A model generated the notes under the pieces. It was not told where the DNA came from. It ran no database searches and saw nothing but the letters and a program-made list of their open reading frames with translations. Below are positions 31,876 through 40,674 of a stretch of DNA of 64,000 nucleotides, one piece after another. Numbering within the stretch: the stretch's first letter is position 1; each line of letters opens with the position of its first letter. The DNA is from Prevotella sp. (GTDB lineage Bacteria > Bacteroidota > Bacteroidia > Bacteroidales > Bacteroidaceae): contig JAFUEP010000005.1 of assembly GCA_017470345.1 (NCBI GenBank), positions 42,257-106,256 on the forward strand, written 5' to 3'. A program made the position numbers and the translations under genes.

Positions 31876-32820
31876 ATGAAGAAGAACAGAATTACGGAAT
31901 TGTTTGGGATTGAGTATCCCATTATCTCGGGTGGCATGGTGTGGATCTCGTCGTGGCGACTGGCTGCGGCCGTGAGCAACGCCGGCGGACTGGGTCTGCT
32001 GGGGGCCGGGTCGCTGCCGCCGGAGCTGCTGCGCGAGCACATCCGCAAGATGAAGGCTGCGACCGAGAAGCCCTGGGGCGTCAACCTGCCGATGATGAAC
32101 CCGAAGGCCGACGAACTGGCCGACGTCATCATCGAGGAGGGCGTCAGGATCGTGTTCACCTCGGCCGGCTCGCCCAAGAAGTACACGCCGCGCTTCCATG
32201 AGGCCGGCATCAAGGTGGCCCACGTCGTGGCCAGCAGCAAGTTTGCCCGCAAGTGCGAGGAGGCCGGCGTCGACGCCGTCGTCGCTGAGGGCTTTGAGGC
32301 CGGCGGCCACAACGGCAAGGAGGAGACGTCGACGATGGTGCTCATCCCCGAGGCGCGCCGCGCCACCAGCCTGCCCCTCATCGCGGCCGGCGGCATCGGC
32401 TCGGGCCAGGCCATCGCGGCCGCCATGGCCCTCGGCGCCGAGGGCGTGCAGATCGGCACCCTCTTCGCCCTGAGCCAGGAGAGCTCGGCCAGCGACGCCT
32501 TCAAGCAGCGCTGCATCGAGCTGCAGGAGGGCGACACGATGCTGGCCCTGAAGCGCCTGTCGCCCACGCGCCTGATCAAGAACGCCTTCTACGACCGCAT
32601 GACGGCGGCCGAGGAGCAGGGTGCGACGGCCGACGAGCTGCGCGAGCTCATCGGCTTCGGCGCCACCCGCCGCGGCATCTTCGAGGGCGACATCGACAAC
32701 GGCGAGCTCGAGATCGGCCAGGTGGCCGCCTCCGTCCGCGAGATCCGCCCCGTGGCCGACATCATGGCCCAGCTCGTCAGCGACTTCGACGCCACCCGCC
32801 AGCGGCTGCTCGACAGCTGA
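31876..32820 (+). CDS. FabK / nitronate monooxygenase-like flavoprotein
   Basis: 314 residues of a TIM-barrel FMN protein: ELFGIEYPIISGGMVWIS at the N-terminus, GGLGLLGAGSLPP, PWGVNLPMM, the phosphate-binding VVAEGFEAGGHNGKEETST (about 135-153), and LIAAGGIGSGQAIAAAMALG with GVQIGTLFALSQES. The family includes enoyl-ACP reductase FabK and nitronate monooxygenases, which cannot be told apart here; GFEAGGHNG is typical of both. The gene stands alone, with an inverted-repeat element on each side in opposite orientation. Confidence 0.85.
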   Translation: MKKNRITELFGIEYPIISGGMVWISSWRLAAAVSNAGGLGLLGAGSLPPELLREHIRKMKAATEKPWGVNLPMMNPKADELADVIIEEGVRIVFTSAGSPKKYTPRFHEAGIKVAHVVASSKFARKCEEAGVDAVVAEGFEAGGHNGKEETSTMVLIPEARRATSLPLIAAGGIGSGQAIAAAMALGAEGVQIGTLFALSQESSASDAFKQRCIELQEGDTMLALKRLSPTRLIKNAFYDRMTAAEEQGATADELRELIGFGATRRGIFEGDIDNGELEIGQVAASVREIRPVADIMAQLVSDFDATRQRLLDS

Positions 32821-32826
32821 CCTGAC

Positions 32827-33000
32827 TCAACGCCCCCCTGCCCCCCTCTAATCTTAGAGGGGGAGTTGGTTACCACCGCAGGAGCAGATGAGCGCAGTGA
32901 CACCAGCGGATGGGGGCGGCGTGCACGCTATCCAACTCCCCCTCTAAGATTAGAGGGGGGCAGGGGGGCGTTGAAATAGGGGGGCGTTGAAATCTCGGGA
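32827..33000. mobile_element. MITE-like element, copy 2, opposite orientation
   Basis: Perfect 42-bp inverted arms (32828-32869 and 32932-32973) begin CAACGCCCCCCTGCCCCCCT. The centre (CACCGCAGGAGCAGATGAGC and on) is the reverse complement of the centre of copy 1 with a few changes. The right end carries a short duplication of GGGGGGCGTTGAAAT. It starts 7 nt after the FabK-like stop. Confidence 0.85.
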
Positions 33001-33174
33001 ACTTATCGCCGGCCGGAAAACTTCACGAGGAAAATTGTCAAAACGGGGCTTTTTGATGGTAATATACCCCTATATTACTTTCAAAAAGCGCCGTTTCTTG
33101 TTTTTCGGGCCACCGTCGGGCGAGGGGCGGAAGGACGATTTTGCATCTCTGCGGCAAGCTTTTTCCTGTTTTCT

Positions 33175-33206
33175 TTTGTTCATTCAAAAATAAAGTTGTA
33201 ACTTTG
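33175..33206 (+). promoter_or_regulatory. Promoter of the cobalamin locus
   Basis: TTTG at 33175-33178, 20-nt spacer, TAACTTTG at 33199-33206, then GCAG. Transcription would start at the edge of the riboswitch. Confidence 0.75.
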
Positions 33207-33209
33207 CAG

Positions 33210-33388
33210 CCGCTTTTGGAAACCTGCCCCGTTGACATGGAGGGGCTGGTGCAAGGGAACCGGGTGAGAATCCCGGACAGTACCTGCTGCTGTGATCCTC
33301 GTTTAAGAGGTCTGCTTGTATGAAACCACTGGGAGCGCTGCTCCCGGGAAGGCTGAAGCAGACTGAGGAAAGTCAGAAGACCTGCCAA
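33210..33388 (+). promoter_or_regulatory. Cobalamin (adenosylcobalamin-type) riboswitch
   Basis: The family signatures are in order: GGTGCAAGGGAACCGGGTGA and GAATCCCGG (33248-33276), CCTGCTGCTGTGAT (33283-33296), ACCACTGGGAGC with the paired GCTCCCGGGAAGGC (33326-33353), and the conserved 3' end AGTCAGAAGACCTGCC (33371-33386). It lies between the promoter and the first TonB receptor gene, so B12 should repress receptor expression and probably the genes behind it. Confidence 0.95.
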
Positions 33389-33452
33389 ACGGCATATATA
33401 TAATAAATGTACGCGACGCTCAGGAATAAGCGCCGACGGAAATGCAAGTTTT

Positions 33453-35606
33453 ATGGCACGTCGATTAGGACTGGCTTTTGGCTTCATGCTATTAGCCGCA
33501 GATTTGATGGCACAAACGACGCTCCTCAGCGACAGTCTGCAGGAGGTCGTCGTCACGGGCACCGGCACGCAGCACCTGCTGAGCCAGGCGCCCGTGCAGA
33601 CCGAGGTCATCTCCGGCCGCACGCTGCGCCACTATGGCGGGCGCTCGCTCGAGGACATCCTCGGCGGGCTGTCGGCATCGTTCGCCTTCAACGAGGGCGA
33701 CATGGGCTCGCAGATGCAGATGAACGGCCTGGGCAACCAGTACATCCTCGTGCTCGTCGACGGCAAGCGCCTGCACGGCGACGTGGGCGGCGAGAACGAC
33801 CTGAGCCTCGTCGACCCGCACAACATCGAGCGCATCGAGATCGTCAAGGGCGCCGCCTCGGCCCTCTATGGCTCGGACGCCATCGCCGGCGTCATCAACA
33901 TCATCACGAAGAAGCACGACGAGGCCCTGCTCGTGGAGAACTCGACGCGTCTGGGCAGCTATGCCGACGTGCGCCAGCACAACGCCCTGGGGCTGGCCTC
34001 GGGGCGGCTGAAGAGCTACACCAACCTGCAGCTTCAGCACTCCGACGGCTGGCAGAACACGGCCACGGAGTGGACCCCCTCGTCGACCGACCCCATCACC
34101 GACTCGCGCAGCAAGACCGTCAACCGCCACACCAACTGGCAGCTCGCCGAGCAGCTCTCCTTCGAGCTCTCGCCGCGGCTGGAGCTGACGGCCGGCGGCT
34201 CCCTGTATGAGAAGGACATCAACAGGCCGAGGGGCAAGTATCCGAAGTATGACGTCAAGACTTTCGACATGCATTACGCCAACGCCTCGGCCGCCCTCGG
34301 GGCCCGATGGAAGATGGGCGGGGCCGACGACGTCATGACCCTCGACGTCGACTGGAACCGCCATGCCTATTATCACCAGTTCACCGCCACCACCCTGGCC
34401 GAGGGCTTCGACGACCAGGGACGCCTCATCCTCGACTATCCCTACTTCGAGGGCCAGCGCGCACTGCAGAGCGACCAGCGCCGCCTGATGGCCCACCTGA
34501 AGGCCGTCGTCGCCCTGTCCGCCGGCCATCGCCTCAGCGCCGGCCTCGAGGCCCGCTACGACTACCTGAAAGCCCCCACCAGCCTCGCCGAGGCCACCGC
34601 CTCCGACAACACCGAGGCCCTCTACGTCCAGGACGAATGGTCCTGTCCCGTTAAGCGTGGCAGTGCCACGCTTCACCTGACGCCCGGCCTCCGCCTCAAC
34701 CGCAACGAGGGCTTCGGCCTCCGCCTGACGCCCAAGCTCTCGGCCATGCTCACTGCCGGCGCCCTCCGCCTGCGGGCCTCGTGGAGCCAGGGCTTCAAGA
34801 CGCCGACGCTGAAGGAGATGAACTATCGCTACGTGCGCGAGATGACCACCGTCATCATGTACCTGGGCAACCGCAACCTGCGGGCCCAGACGTCTGACTA
34901 CTTCTCGCTCAACGCCGAATATACCCTCGGGCCGCTCAACCTGACCGCCACGGGCTACGTGAACCGCCTGGACAACATGATCACCCTCGTCACCGTCCCC
35001 CGCAACGAGGCGCCCGCCGATTATCACATACAGTACGGCGAGATGCTGGGCAAGGTGCGCCGCTATGAGAACATGGAGGACGCCCGCACGCGCGGCGTCG
35101 ACGTCAGCCTGCGCTATGCCGCCAAGGACTTCACGGCCGGCCTGGGCTACAGCTATCTCGACACCGATGCCCACGTCTACGACAGCGACCACGAACGCCT
35201 CGTCAGCGTCACCATCGACGGCATGGCCCACCACAAGGCCAACCTCTTCGCCACCTGGACCCACACCTTCTCGCCCGCCTATCGCCTCGGCGTCGGCCTC
35301 TACGGCCGCCTGTCGTCGAAGCGCTACTATCAGGTTGACGGCGACGGCAAGGGTTATCAGACATGGCGACTGACGACGACCCACGACCTGGGCCGCTCGC
35401 GGCTGTTCGACTTTCGCCTGGAGGCCGGCATCGACAACATCCTCAACTATTGCGACCGCACCCCCCACGGCCTCCACCTCGGCACGACGACGCCCGGCCG
35501 CACCGTCTATGCGACGCTGACCGTGCGACTGAAGAAAGGAAAACGCGTAAGATTCAATAACACTAAGTTTAATTCTAACAAACAACAACAAAATGAAGAA
35601 GATTAA
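33453..35606 (+). CDS. btuB: TonB-dependent outer-membrane receptor, BtuB-like
   Basis: 717 residues: signal peptide MARRLGLAFGFMLLAADLMA, then a plug domain (SLQEVVVTGTGTQHLLSQAP; LVDPHNIERIEIVKGAASAL; YGSDAIAGVINIITKK, about residues 25-155) and a 22-strand barrel. The cobalamin riboswitch directly upstream and the B12 genes downstream indicate corrinoid or cobalt uptake. At 34653-34673 a perfect 10-bp-arm palindrome (AAGCGTGGCA/TGCCACGCTT) lies in frame and encodes KRGSATL. The last 14 nt overlap the CbiK gene. Confidence 0.9.
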   Translation: MARRLGLAFGFMLLAADLMAQTTLLSDSLQEVVVTGTGTQHLLSQAPVQTEVISGRTLRHYGGRSLEDILGGLSASFAFNEGDMGSQMQMNGLGNQYILVLVDGKRLHGDVGGENDLSLVDPHNIERIEIVKGAASALYGSDAIAGVINIITKKHDEALLVENSTRLGSYADVRQHNALGLASGRLKSYTNLQLQHSDGWQNTATEWTPSSTDPITDSRSKTVNRHTNWQLAEQLSFELSPRLELTAGGSLYEKDINRPRGKYPKYDVKTFDMHYANASAALGARWKMGGADDVMTLDVDWNRHAYYHQFTATTLAEGFDDQGRLILDYPYFEGQRALQSDQRRLMAHLKAVVALSAGHRLSAGLEARYDYLKAPTSLAEATASDNTEALYVQDEWSCPVKRGSATLHLTPGLRLNRNEGFGLRLTPKLSAMLTAGALRLRASWSQGFKTPTLKEMNYRYVREMTTVIMYLGNRNLRAQTSDYFSLNAEYTLGPLNLTATGYVNRLDNMITLVTVPRNEAPADYHIQYGEMLGKVRRYENMEDARTRGVDVSLRYAAKDFTAGLGYSYLDTDAHVYDSDHERLVSVTIDGMAHHKANLFATWTHTFSPAYRLGVGLYGRLSSKRYYQVDGDGKGYQTWRLTTTHDLGRSRLFDFRLEAGIDNILNYCDRTPHGLHLGTTTPGRTVYATLTVRLKKGKRVRFNNTKFNSNKQQQNEED
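34653..34673. repeat. Mini-palindrome with GGCAGTGCC core inside the receptor gene
   Basis: Arms of 10 bp around a single G. The same core with longer arms occurs in cbiA at 48858-48880. Confidence 0.7.
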
Positions 35607-36693
35607 GTTTATCCTGTTGGCCATGTTGGCCATGATGACAACCGCCACGTTCGTGGCATGTAGCGATGACGACGACGACAACAACGTGTCGAACATGCAG
35701 CGCTATCAGAACGAAGTAGACCAGGTCGTGAAGGCCCAGAAGAAGAACTCGAAGGCCATCCTCCTCGTCGCCTTCGGATCAACCTGGCAGCAGGCCTACG
35801 ACGCCTTCGACCAGACCCGCGCCGAGTATGAGCGCGCCTTCTCGGGCTACGACGTCTATCTCTCCTTCTCCAGCGCCATCTGCATCAACCGCGCCCGCGC
35901 TGCCGAGAACACCACCGCCCGCTCGTTCTATGAGCCCAAGTACTGGCTCGAGGCCTTCGGCCGCGTGCAGTATGAGGAGATCATCGTCCAGTCGATGCAG
36001 GTCATCCCGGGCGAGGAGTTCAGCCGCGTGGTCAACGCCATGAAGGACTTCGGCAACAACTCCAACGGCGACCTCGACGACAAGTACATGGCCAATGTCA
36101 CGCTGAAGCTCGGCATGCCCTTGATGTACACCGAGGCCGACGCTGCCACACTGGCCGACGCCCTCGACGAGAACTTCTCGAAGTATGCCCAGCAGGGCGC
36201 CATGACCTTCATGGGCCACGGCAACCCCGACGAGTACGACACCTACAAGGCTAACGTCCGCTACACCCAGCTGGAGACGGCCCTGCAGAAGATCAACAAG
36301 AACTACTTCGTCGGCACCGTCGACATGGCCGACAACTTCAAGGTGCAGGTGCGCGAGCGCATGGAGCAGGCCGGACTGACCAAGGGCTACGTCTACTGCG
36401 CTCCCCTGATGTCGATTGCCGGCGACCACGCCCACAACGACATGGCCGGCGACGACGACGCATGGAACAACGGCTTCGAGCTCAACGACGACGGCGAGGT
36501 GGAGGACACCTCCTGGAAGATGTACTTCCAGCACATGGGCTACAGCATCGACCAGAACACGTTCAAGGACAACGGCACCGACGCCCTCGTCAAGGGTCTG
36601 CTGGAGTATCAGAACGTGCGCAACATCTATAAGCAGCACACCCGCCAGGCCGAGGTGGTCGACTTCTACCACTCGATGTATCCCGAGGAGTAA
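35593..36693 (+). CDS. cbiK: Sirohydrochlorin cobaltochelatase CbiK, exported lipoprotein form
   Basis: 366 residues. CbiK inserts cobalt into sirohydrochlorin at the start of the anaerobic B12 pathway. The family core begins at KAILLVAFGSTWQQAYDAFD; metal-binding His lies in TFMGHGNPDEYDTY, and YCAPLMSIAGDHAHNDMAGD carries the second active-site His region. Unlike cytoplasmic CbiK it has a lipoprotein signal peptide (FILLAMLAMMTTATFVAC) followed by SDDDDDNN. That acidic run resembles the lipoprotein export signal that sends Bacteroides lipoproteins to the cell surface. It overlaps the receptor gene by 14 nt and is 2 nt from the binding-protein gene. It might scavenge or chelate at the surface or in the periplasm. 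Confidence 0.9.
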   Translation: MKKIKFILLAMLAMMTTATFVACSDDDDDNNVSNMQRYQNEVDQVVKAQKKNSKAILLVAFGSTWQQAYDAFDQTRAEYERAFSGYDVYLSFSSAICINRARAAENTTARSFYEPKYWLEAFGRVQYEEIIVQSMQVIPGEEFSRVVNAMKDFGNNSNGDLDDKYMANVTLKLGMPLMYTEADAATLADALDENFSKYAQQGAMTFMGHGNPDEYDTYKANVRYTQLETALQKINKNYFVGTVDMADNFKVQVRERMEQAGLTKGYVYCAPLMSIAGDHAHNDMAGDDDAWNNGFELNDDGEVEDTSWKMYFQHMGYSIDQNTFKDNGTDALVKGLLEYQNVRNIYKQHTRQAEVVDFYHSMYPEE

Positions 36694-36695
36694 TC

Positions 36696-37841
36696 ATGCA
36701 GGTAAAGAGAGTCCTAACGGCGCTCTTGGCTGTCATCATGCTGCTGTCGTGCGGTCCGCAAAGCCGCCACGACAGCAGCGTTGCGTCTGCCAATGAGCTC
36801 TTCGCCGCCGCCGACGAGGCCATCGAGGGGGCCGGTGCCTACAGCGACACCGTCGTCGTACGCTATGCCCGCGGCCTCAAGATCGACTATCAGCCCGACG
36901 GCATCCACGTCGCCGTCAGCAACCCCGACCCGTCGGCCTCTCACGGCCGCGCCGAGACGTTCGTCGTCGCCAAGCCCGCCAGCCGCTTCATCTGCACCAC
37001 GGCCCTCCAGCTGGGCAACTTCGAGGTGCTGGGCCTCGAGGACCGCATCGTCGGCATGAACTCGCTGCGCAACCTCTTCTCGCCCCGCATGAAGGAGCAG
37101 ATGGCCAGCGGACAGACCGTGCGCATCGGCAAGGAGGGCAACTTCGACCTCGAGACGGTCATCGCCCTCCGCCCCGACTTCATCTTCGTCTCGGCCTCCA
37201 AGCACGGCGGATTCGAGGCCTTGCGCGACTGCGGCATACCCCTCATCCCGCACCACGGATACAAGGAGACCGACCCGCTGGGCCAGGCCGAGTGGATCAA
37301 GCTCGTCGGCGTGCTCACGGGGCAGGAGCGCCGCGCCAACGCCGTCTTCGCCGACATCGAGCGGAAGTATCTGGCCCTGCGCGACGAGGTGGCACGCCTC
37401 GACTCCATCCACCGCCCCACCGTCGTCAGCGGCCGACAGCTGCGCGACGGATGGTACGTCGTCGGCGGGCGCAGCTATATGGCACGCATCTTCCACGACG
37501 CCGGCGCCCGCTACGTCATGGCCGACAACGACGACTCGGGCGGCACGACGCTCGACTTCGAGGCCGTCTATGCCCGCGGACTCAGCGCCGACTTCTGGCA
37601 GACCGACGGCAGCTACGACGGCGACTACACGCTCAGCACCCTGGCCGACGAGGATGCCCGCTACACCGCCATGCGGGCATATAAGCAGCAGCACGTCGTC
37701 TTCTGCAACCTCGCCCGCGTGCCTTACCGCGAGCTGGCCGGCGTGCAGCCCCACCTGCTGCTGGCCGACTTCGTCAAGGCGTTCCACCCCGAGCTGCTGC
37801 CCGACTACGAGCCTCACTATTATCATCTGCTCAACCCATGA
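36696..37841 (+). CDS. btuF: Periplasmic binding lipoprotein of a cobalamin/metal-chelate ABC importer (BtuF-like)
   Basis: 381 residues with a lipoprotein signal peptide (VLTALLAVIMLLSC). The class III binding-protein fold is visible in FICTTALQLGNFEVLGLEDR, FDLETVIALRPDFIFVSAS and the long helix region about 200-230. Position between CbiK and the adenosyltransferase suggests corrinoid delivery to the FecCD permease encoded at 47151-48161. It overlaps the next gene by 4 nt. Substrate (cobalamin or another chelate) is inferred from context. Confidence 0.85.
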   Translation: MQVKRVLTALLAVIMLLSCGPQSRHDSSVASANELFAAADEAIEGAGAYSDTVVVRYARGLKIDYQPDGIHVAVSNPDPSASHGRAETFVVAKPASRFICTTALQLGNFEVLGLEDRIVGMNSLRNLFSPRMKEQMASGQTVRIGKEGNFDLETVIALRPDFIFVSASKHGGFEALRDCGIPLIPHHGYKETDPLGQAEWIKLVGVLTGQERRANAVFADIERKYLALRDEVARLDSIHRPTVVSGRQLRDGWYVVGGRSYMARIFHDAGARYVMADNDDSGGTTLDFEAVYARGLSADFWQTDGSYDGDYTLSTLADEDARYTAMRAYKQQHVVFCNLARVPYRELAGVQPHLLLADFVKAFHPELLPDYEPHYYHLLNP

Positions 37842-38398
37842 AGATCTACACCAAGACCGGCGACCACGGCCAGACATCGCTCGTCGGAGGCCAGCGCGTC
37901 AGCAAGTGCTGCCTGCGACTCGAGAGCTACGGCACCGTCGACGAGCTCAACGCCCTCGTGGGCGTCGTCATCAGTTATTGTCAGGACGAGGCCGACGTCC
38001 GTTTCCTCTGCGACCAGCAGGCCGCCCTCTTCGTCGTCGGAGGCTATCTGGCCACCGACACCCGCTCAATGGACGTCCGGCCGGGCAACGTCGTCACGGC
38101 CGAGATGGTCGGCGACGTTGAGGCCGAGATCGACCGCCTCAACCTGCTGCTGCCCCCGCTGCGCCTCTTTGTCATGCCCCGCGGTGCGCGCGGCGCCGCC
38201 TTTGCCCACTGCTGCCGCACGGTCTGCCGACGCGCCGAGCGCTGCATCCTGCGCCTGGCCGACGAGGAGCAGGTGGAGGTCGACCCGCAGGTGCTGGCCT
38301 ACATCAACCGCCTGAGCGACTATTTCTTCGTCCTCAGCCGCAAACTCAACCATGAACAAAACATTCCCGACGCCGTCTGGCGAAGAAAACACACCTAA
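37838..38398 (+). CDS. pduO: Cob(I)alamin adenosyltransferase, PduO type
   Basis: 186 residues. It transfers adenosyl from ATP to cob(I)alamin or earlier corrinoids. Diagnostic segments are MKIYTKTGDHGQTSLVGGQR (ATP site), LESYGTVDELNALVG, VCRRAERCILRLADEE and AYINRLSDYFFVLSRKLN. It is coupled by a 4-nt overlap to the binding-protein gene and followed 12 nt later by the second receptor. Confidence 0.95.
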   Translation: MKIYTKTGDHGQTSLVGGQRVSKCCLRLESYGTVDELNALVGVVISYCQDEADVRFLCDQQAALFVVGGYLATDTRSMDVRPGNVVTAEMVGDVEAEIDRLNLLLPPLRLFVMPRGARGAAFAHCCRTVCRRAERCILRLADEEQVEVDPQVLAYINRLSDYFFVLSRKLNHEQNIPDAVWRRKHT

Positions 38399-38410
38399 AT
38401 AACTATTGAA

Positions 38411-40468
38411 ATGACAAAACGATTAGCAGTATTTGCCCTCCTGTTCATTGTACATTGTACATCGTTCATTGCCCAAGCGGCCGACTCACTGCGGGCCGTC
38501 GCCCTCAACCCCGTCGTCATCACCGGCACGGGCACCTATCACCGGGCCGACAACTCGCCCGTGGCCGTGCGCGTCATCACGGCCGAGGAGCTGCAGAACG
38601 CCCACGTGACCAGCCTGCAGGAGGCCCTCAGCCGGCTGACCACCCACGTCACCACCCACACCAACGGCATGGGCACCTTCATCAACTTCAACGGCATCAG
38701 CGACGACTATATCGTCATCCTCGAGAACGGCCGGCGCGTCAGCGGCGACGACCGCTGGGACCGCTTCAACATGGCCAACGTGAAGCGCATCGAGGTCTTC
38801 AGCGGTGCCGCCTCGGCCCTCTATGGATCGGACGCCATCGCCGGCGTCATCAACATCATCACCGACGACACGAAATCGACCGTCGCCGCCCTCTCCGACA
38901 CTAAGGTCATGAGCCACGGCCGGCTGAGCCAGGACGTCAGCGTCGACGTCAACCACGGCCCGTTCTCGTCGCACACCGCCTATGCCCACCGTCAGGCCGA
39001 CGGCTGGCAGGTCAACCACTATCAGGCCTTCCAGGAGGGCGACGCCGAGGTGCTGAAGCTGACCGGGCGCCCCATGTCGGCCGCCTACGCCAGCGACAAC
39101 GTCTCGCAGAAGCTGGAGTGGCGCTTCGACGACCGCTGGTCGGTCTATCTGCGTGGCTCCTACTATGACTACCTGACCGACCGCCCGCAGTCGGCCACCT
39201 ACTTCACCCAGAAGAAGAGCGGCGACGACTATAAGTACACCGAGCGACGGGCCTACACCTACGACCTCCACCACCAGTCCTACCTCTACGGCGGCGGCGC
39301 CCGATGGACGCCCAATAACCGCACCCACGTCTATCTCGACGTCTACAGCGACAACTTCGCGTCGAAGTACGACTACTGGCAGACGGCCGACAAGGAGGCC
39401 TACGACGAGACCCGCAAGCGCACCCACTACGTCAGCGAGACGCTGCGCGGCATCTTCCGCCTGGCCCCCTGGAACAAGCTCTCGGCCGGCGCCGAGCTGG
39501 TGCAGCAGAGCCTGAGCAGCCACAGCGACCAGATCGACTTCGAGACCACCGCCACGTATAACGTCTTCGCCCAGGACGAGCTTCAGATCGTCGGCGGGCT
39601 GGAGGCCGTCGCAGGCCTGCGCTACACCTATAACGACCACTTCGGATCGGCCCTGACGCCCAACGTGGGGCTGTTCTATCACACGGGCCATTTCCGCTTC
39701 CGCGCCAGCTATGCCGGGGGCTATCGCACGCCGACGCTCTCGCAGCTCTTCGCCACCGACCAGGCCAAGACGACGGCCCGCTACACCATCAACAACACGC
39801 AGCTCGACCCCGAGAAGAACCACTTCTTCAACCTCAACGCCGAGTATTCCAACAGCTGGATGAGCCTCTCCGTCAGCGGTTTTCTCAATAAGATCCGCGA
39901 CATGATCAACTATCGCACCATGACGACCGCCGAGATCGACGCCGACCAGCACCTCAGCCAGCTGCGCGAAGAGGGATGGACCACCATCCGCCAGCGCGAC
40001 AACATCGACCGCGCCACGCTCCGCGGCCTCAGCGCCCAGCTGAAGCTCCTGCTGCCCTACGGCCTGACCCTCTCCGGCGGCTACACCTTCACCGACTCCG
40101 AGGCCACCACCGCCGCTTCTCCGTCGGCCCCCTCGCCCGAAACAAAGACCCCCGTCGACAAGAGCGTCCGCCACGTGGGCAGCGTCGCCCTCACCTGGGA
40201 CCGCCAGTGGAAGAACTACCACCTCAACGTCAACCTCAACGGACACATGCAGGGCCGCCGCTACAGCAGCACCTACGGCTATGCCGACGCCTACAGCCAG
40301 TGGGACCTCACGACCACCCACGCCATTGCCCTGCGCCACTTCACCCTCGAGCCCGGACTGGGCGTGGAGAACCTCTTCAACAAGCGCGACACCGCCCCCT
40401 GGAACTCCAACTTCTCCACCATCAACCCCGGCCGCTCCCTAGTCGTCAGCCTGAGGATGAAATACTAA
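38411..40468 (+). CDS. Second TonB-dependent receptor of the cobalamin locus
   Basis: 685 residues: signal peptide, plug domain (NPVVITGTGTYHRADNSPVA; MANVKRIEVFSGAASALYGS; DAIAGVINIITDD) and barrel ending in RSLVVSLRMKY with an aromatic last residue. It resembles the first receptor of the locus in the plug region but differs in the barrel, so the ligand may be a different corrinoid or precursor. The core of the signal peptide, residues 11-21 (LFIVHCTSFIA), is encoded by the TTCATTGTACATTGTACATC word repeat, as in bamA. Confidence 0.88.
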   Translation: MTKRLAVFALLFIVHCTSFIAQAADSLRAVALNPVVITGTGTYHRADNSPVAVRVITAEELQNAHVTSLQEALSRLTTHVTTHTNGMGTFINFNGISDDYIVILENGRRVSGDDRWDRFNMANVKRIEVFSGAASALYGSDAIAGVINIITDDTKSTVAALSDTKVMSHGRLSQDVSVDVNHGPFSSHTAYAHRQADGWQVNHYQAFQEGDAEVLKLTGRPMSAAYASDNVSQKLEWRFDDRWSVYLRGSYYDYLTDRPQSATYFTQKKSGDDYKYTERRAYTYDLHHQSYLYGGGARWTPNNRTHVYLDVYSDNFASKYDYWQTADKEAYDETRKRTHYVSETLRGIFRLAPWNKLSAGAELVQQSLSSHSDQIDFETTATYNVFAQDELQIVGGLEAVAGLRYTYNDHFGSALTPNVGLFYHTGHFRFRASYAGGYRTPTLSQLFATDQAKTTARYTINNTQLDPEKNHFFNLNAEYSNSWMSLSVSGFLNKIRDMINYRTMTTAEIDADQHLSQLREEGWTTIRQRDNIDRATLRGLSAQLKLLLPYGLTLSGGYTFTDSEATTAASPSAPSPETKTPVDKSVRHVGSVALTWDRQWKNYHLNVNLNGHMQGRRYSSTYGYADAYSQWDLTTTHAIALRHFTLEPGLGVENLFNKRDTAPWNSNFSTINPGRSLVVSLRMKY
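38443..38471. repeat. TTCATTGTACATTGTACATC word repeat inside a signal-peptide coding region
   Basis: In frame within the second TonB receptor gene. No complementary arm is seen nearby, so this is a single-arm copy. Confidence 0.8.
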
Positions 40469-40510
40469 TCAAAAGACAACGAAATTTATTTACATTCGAC
40501 AAGTTATGCG

Positions 40511-40626
40511 CCAAAAAGCGCCGCTTCTCGCGCCAAAAAGCACCGCTTCTCGACTCGAAAAGCGGCACTTCTCTCCCCGAAAAGCACCGCTTCTCAAAAC
40601 GGGATTTGCAGGTGCCTGATTATCAA
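40511..40626. repeat. AAGCACCGCTTCTC array with TGATTATCA end motif, copy 3
   Basis: Four AAAAAGCACCGCTTCTC-like units (40511-40596), a spacer, and CTGATTATCA at 40617-40626. It fills the gap between the second receptor gene and cobJ-cobH. Confidence 0.8.
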
Positions 40627-40674
40627 TAGGTTGTAAAAACTTAACACGGAATGTCATAAAAATTAACAAAACGC

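Noticed and set aside
33038-33622. Minus-strand frame of 194 codons
   Set aside because: It runs through the cobalamin riboswitch and the promoter; composition does not look like protein.
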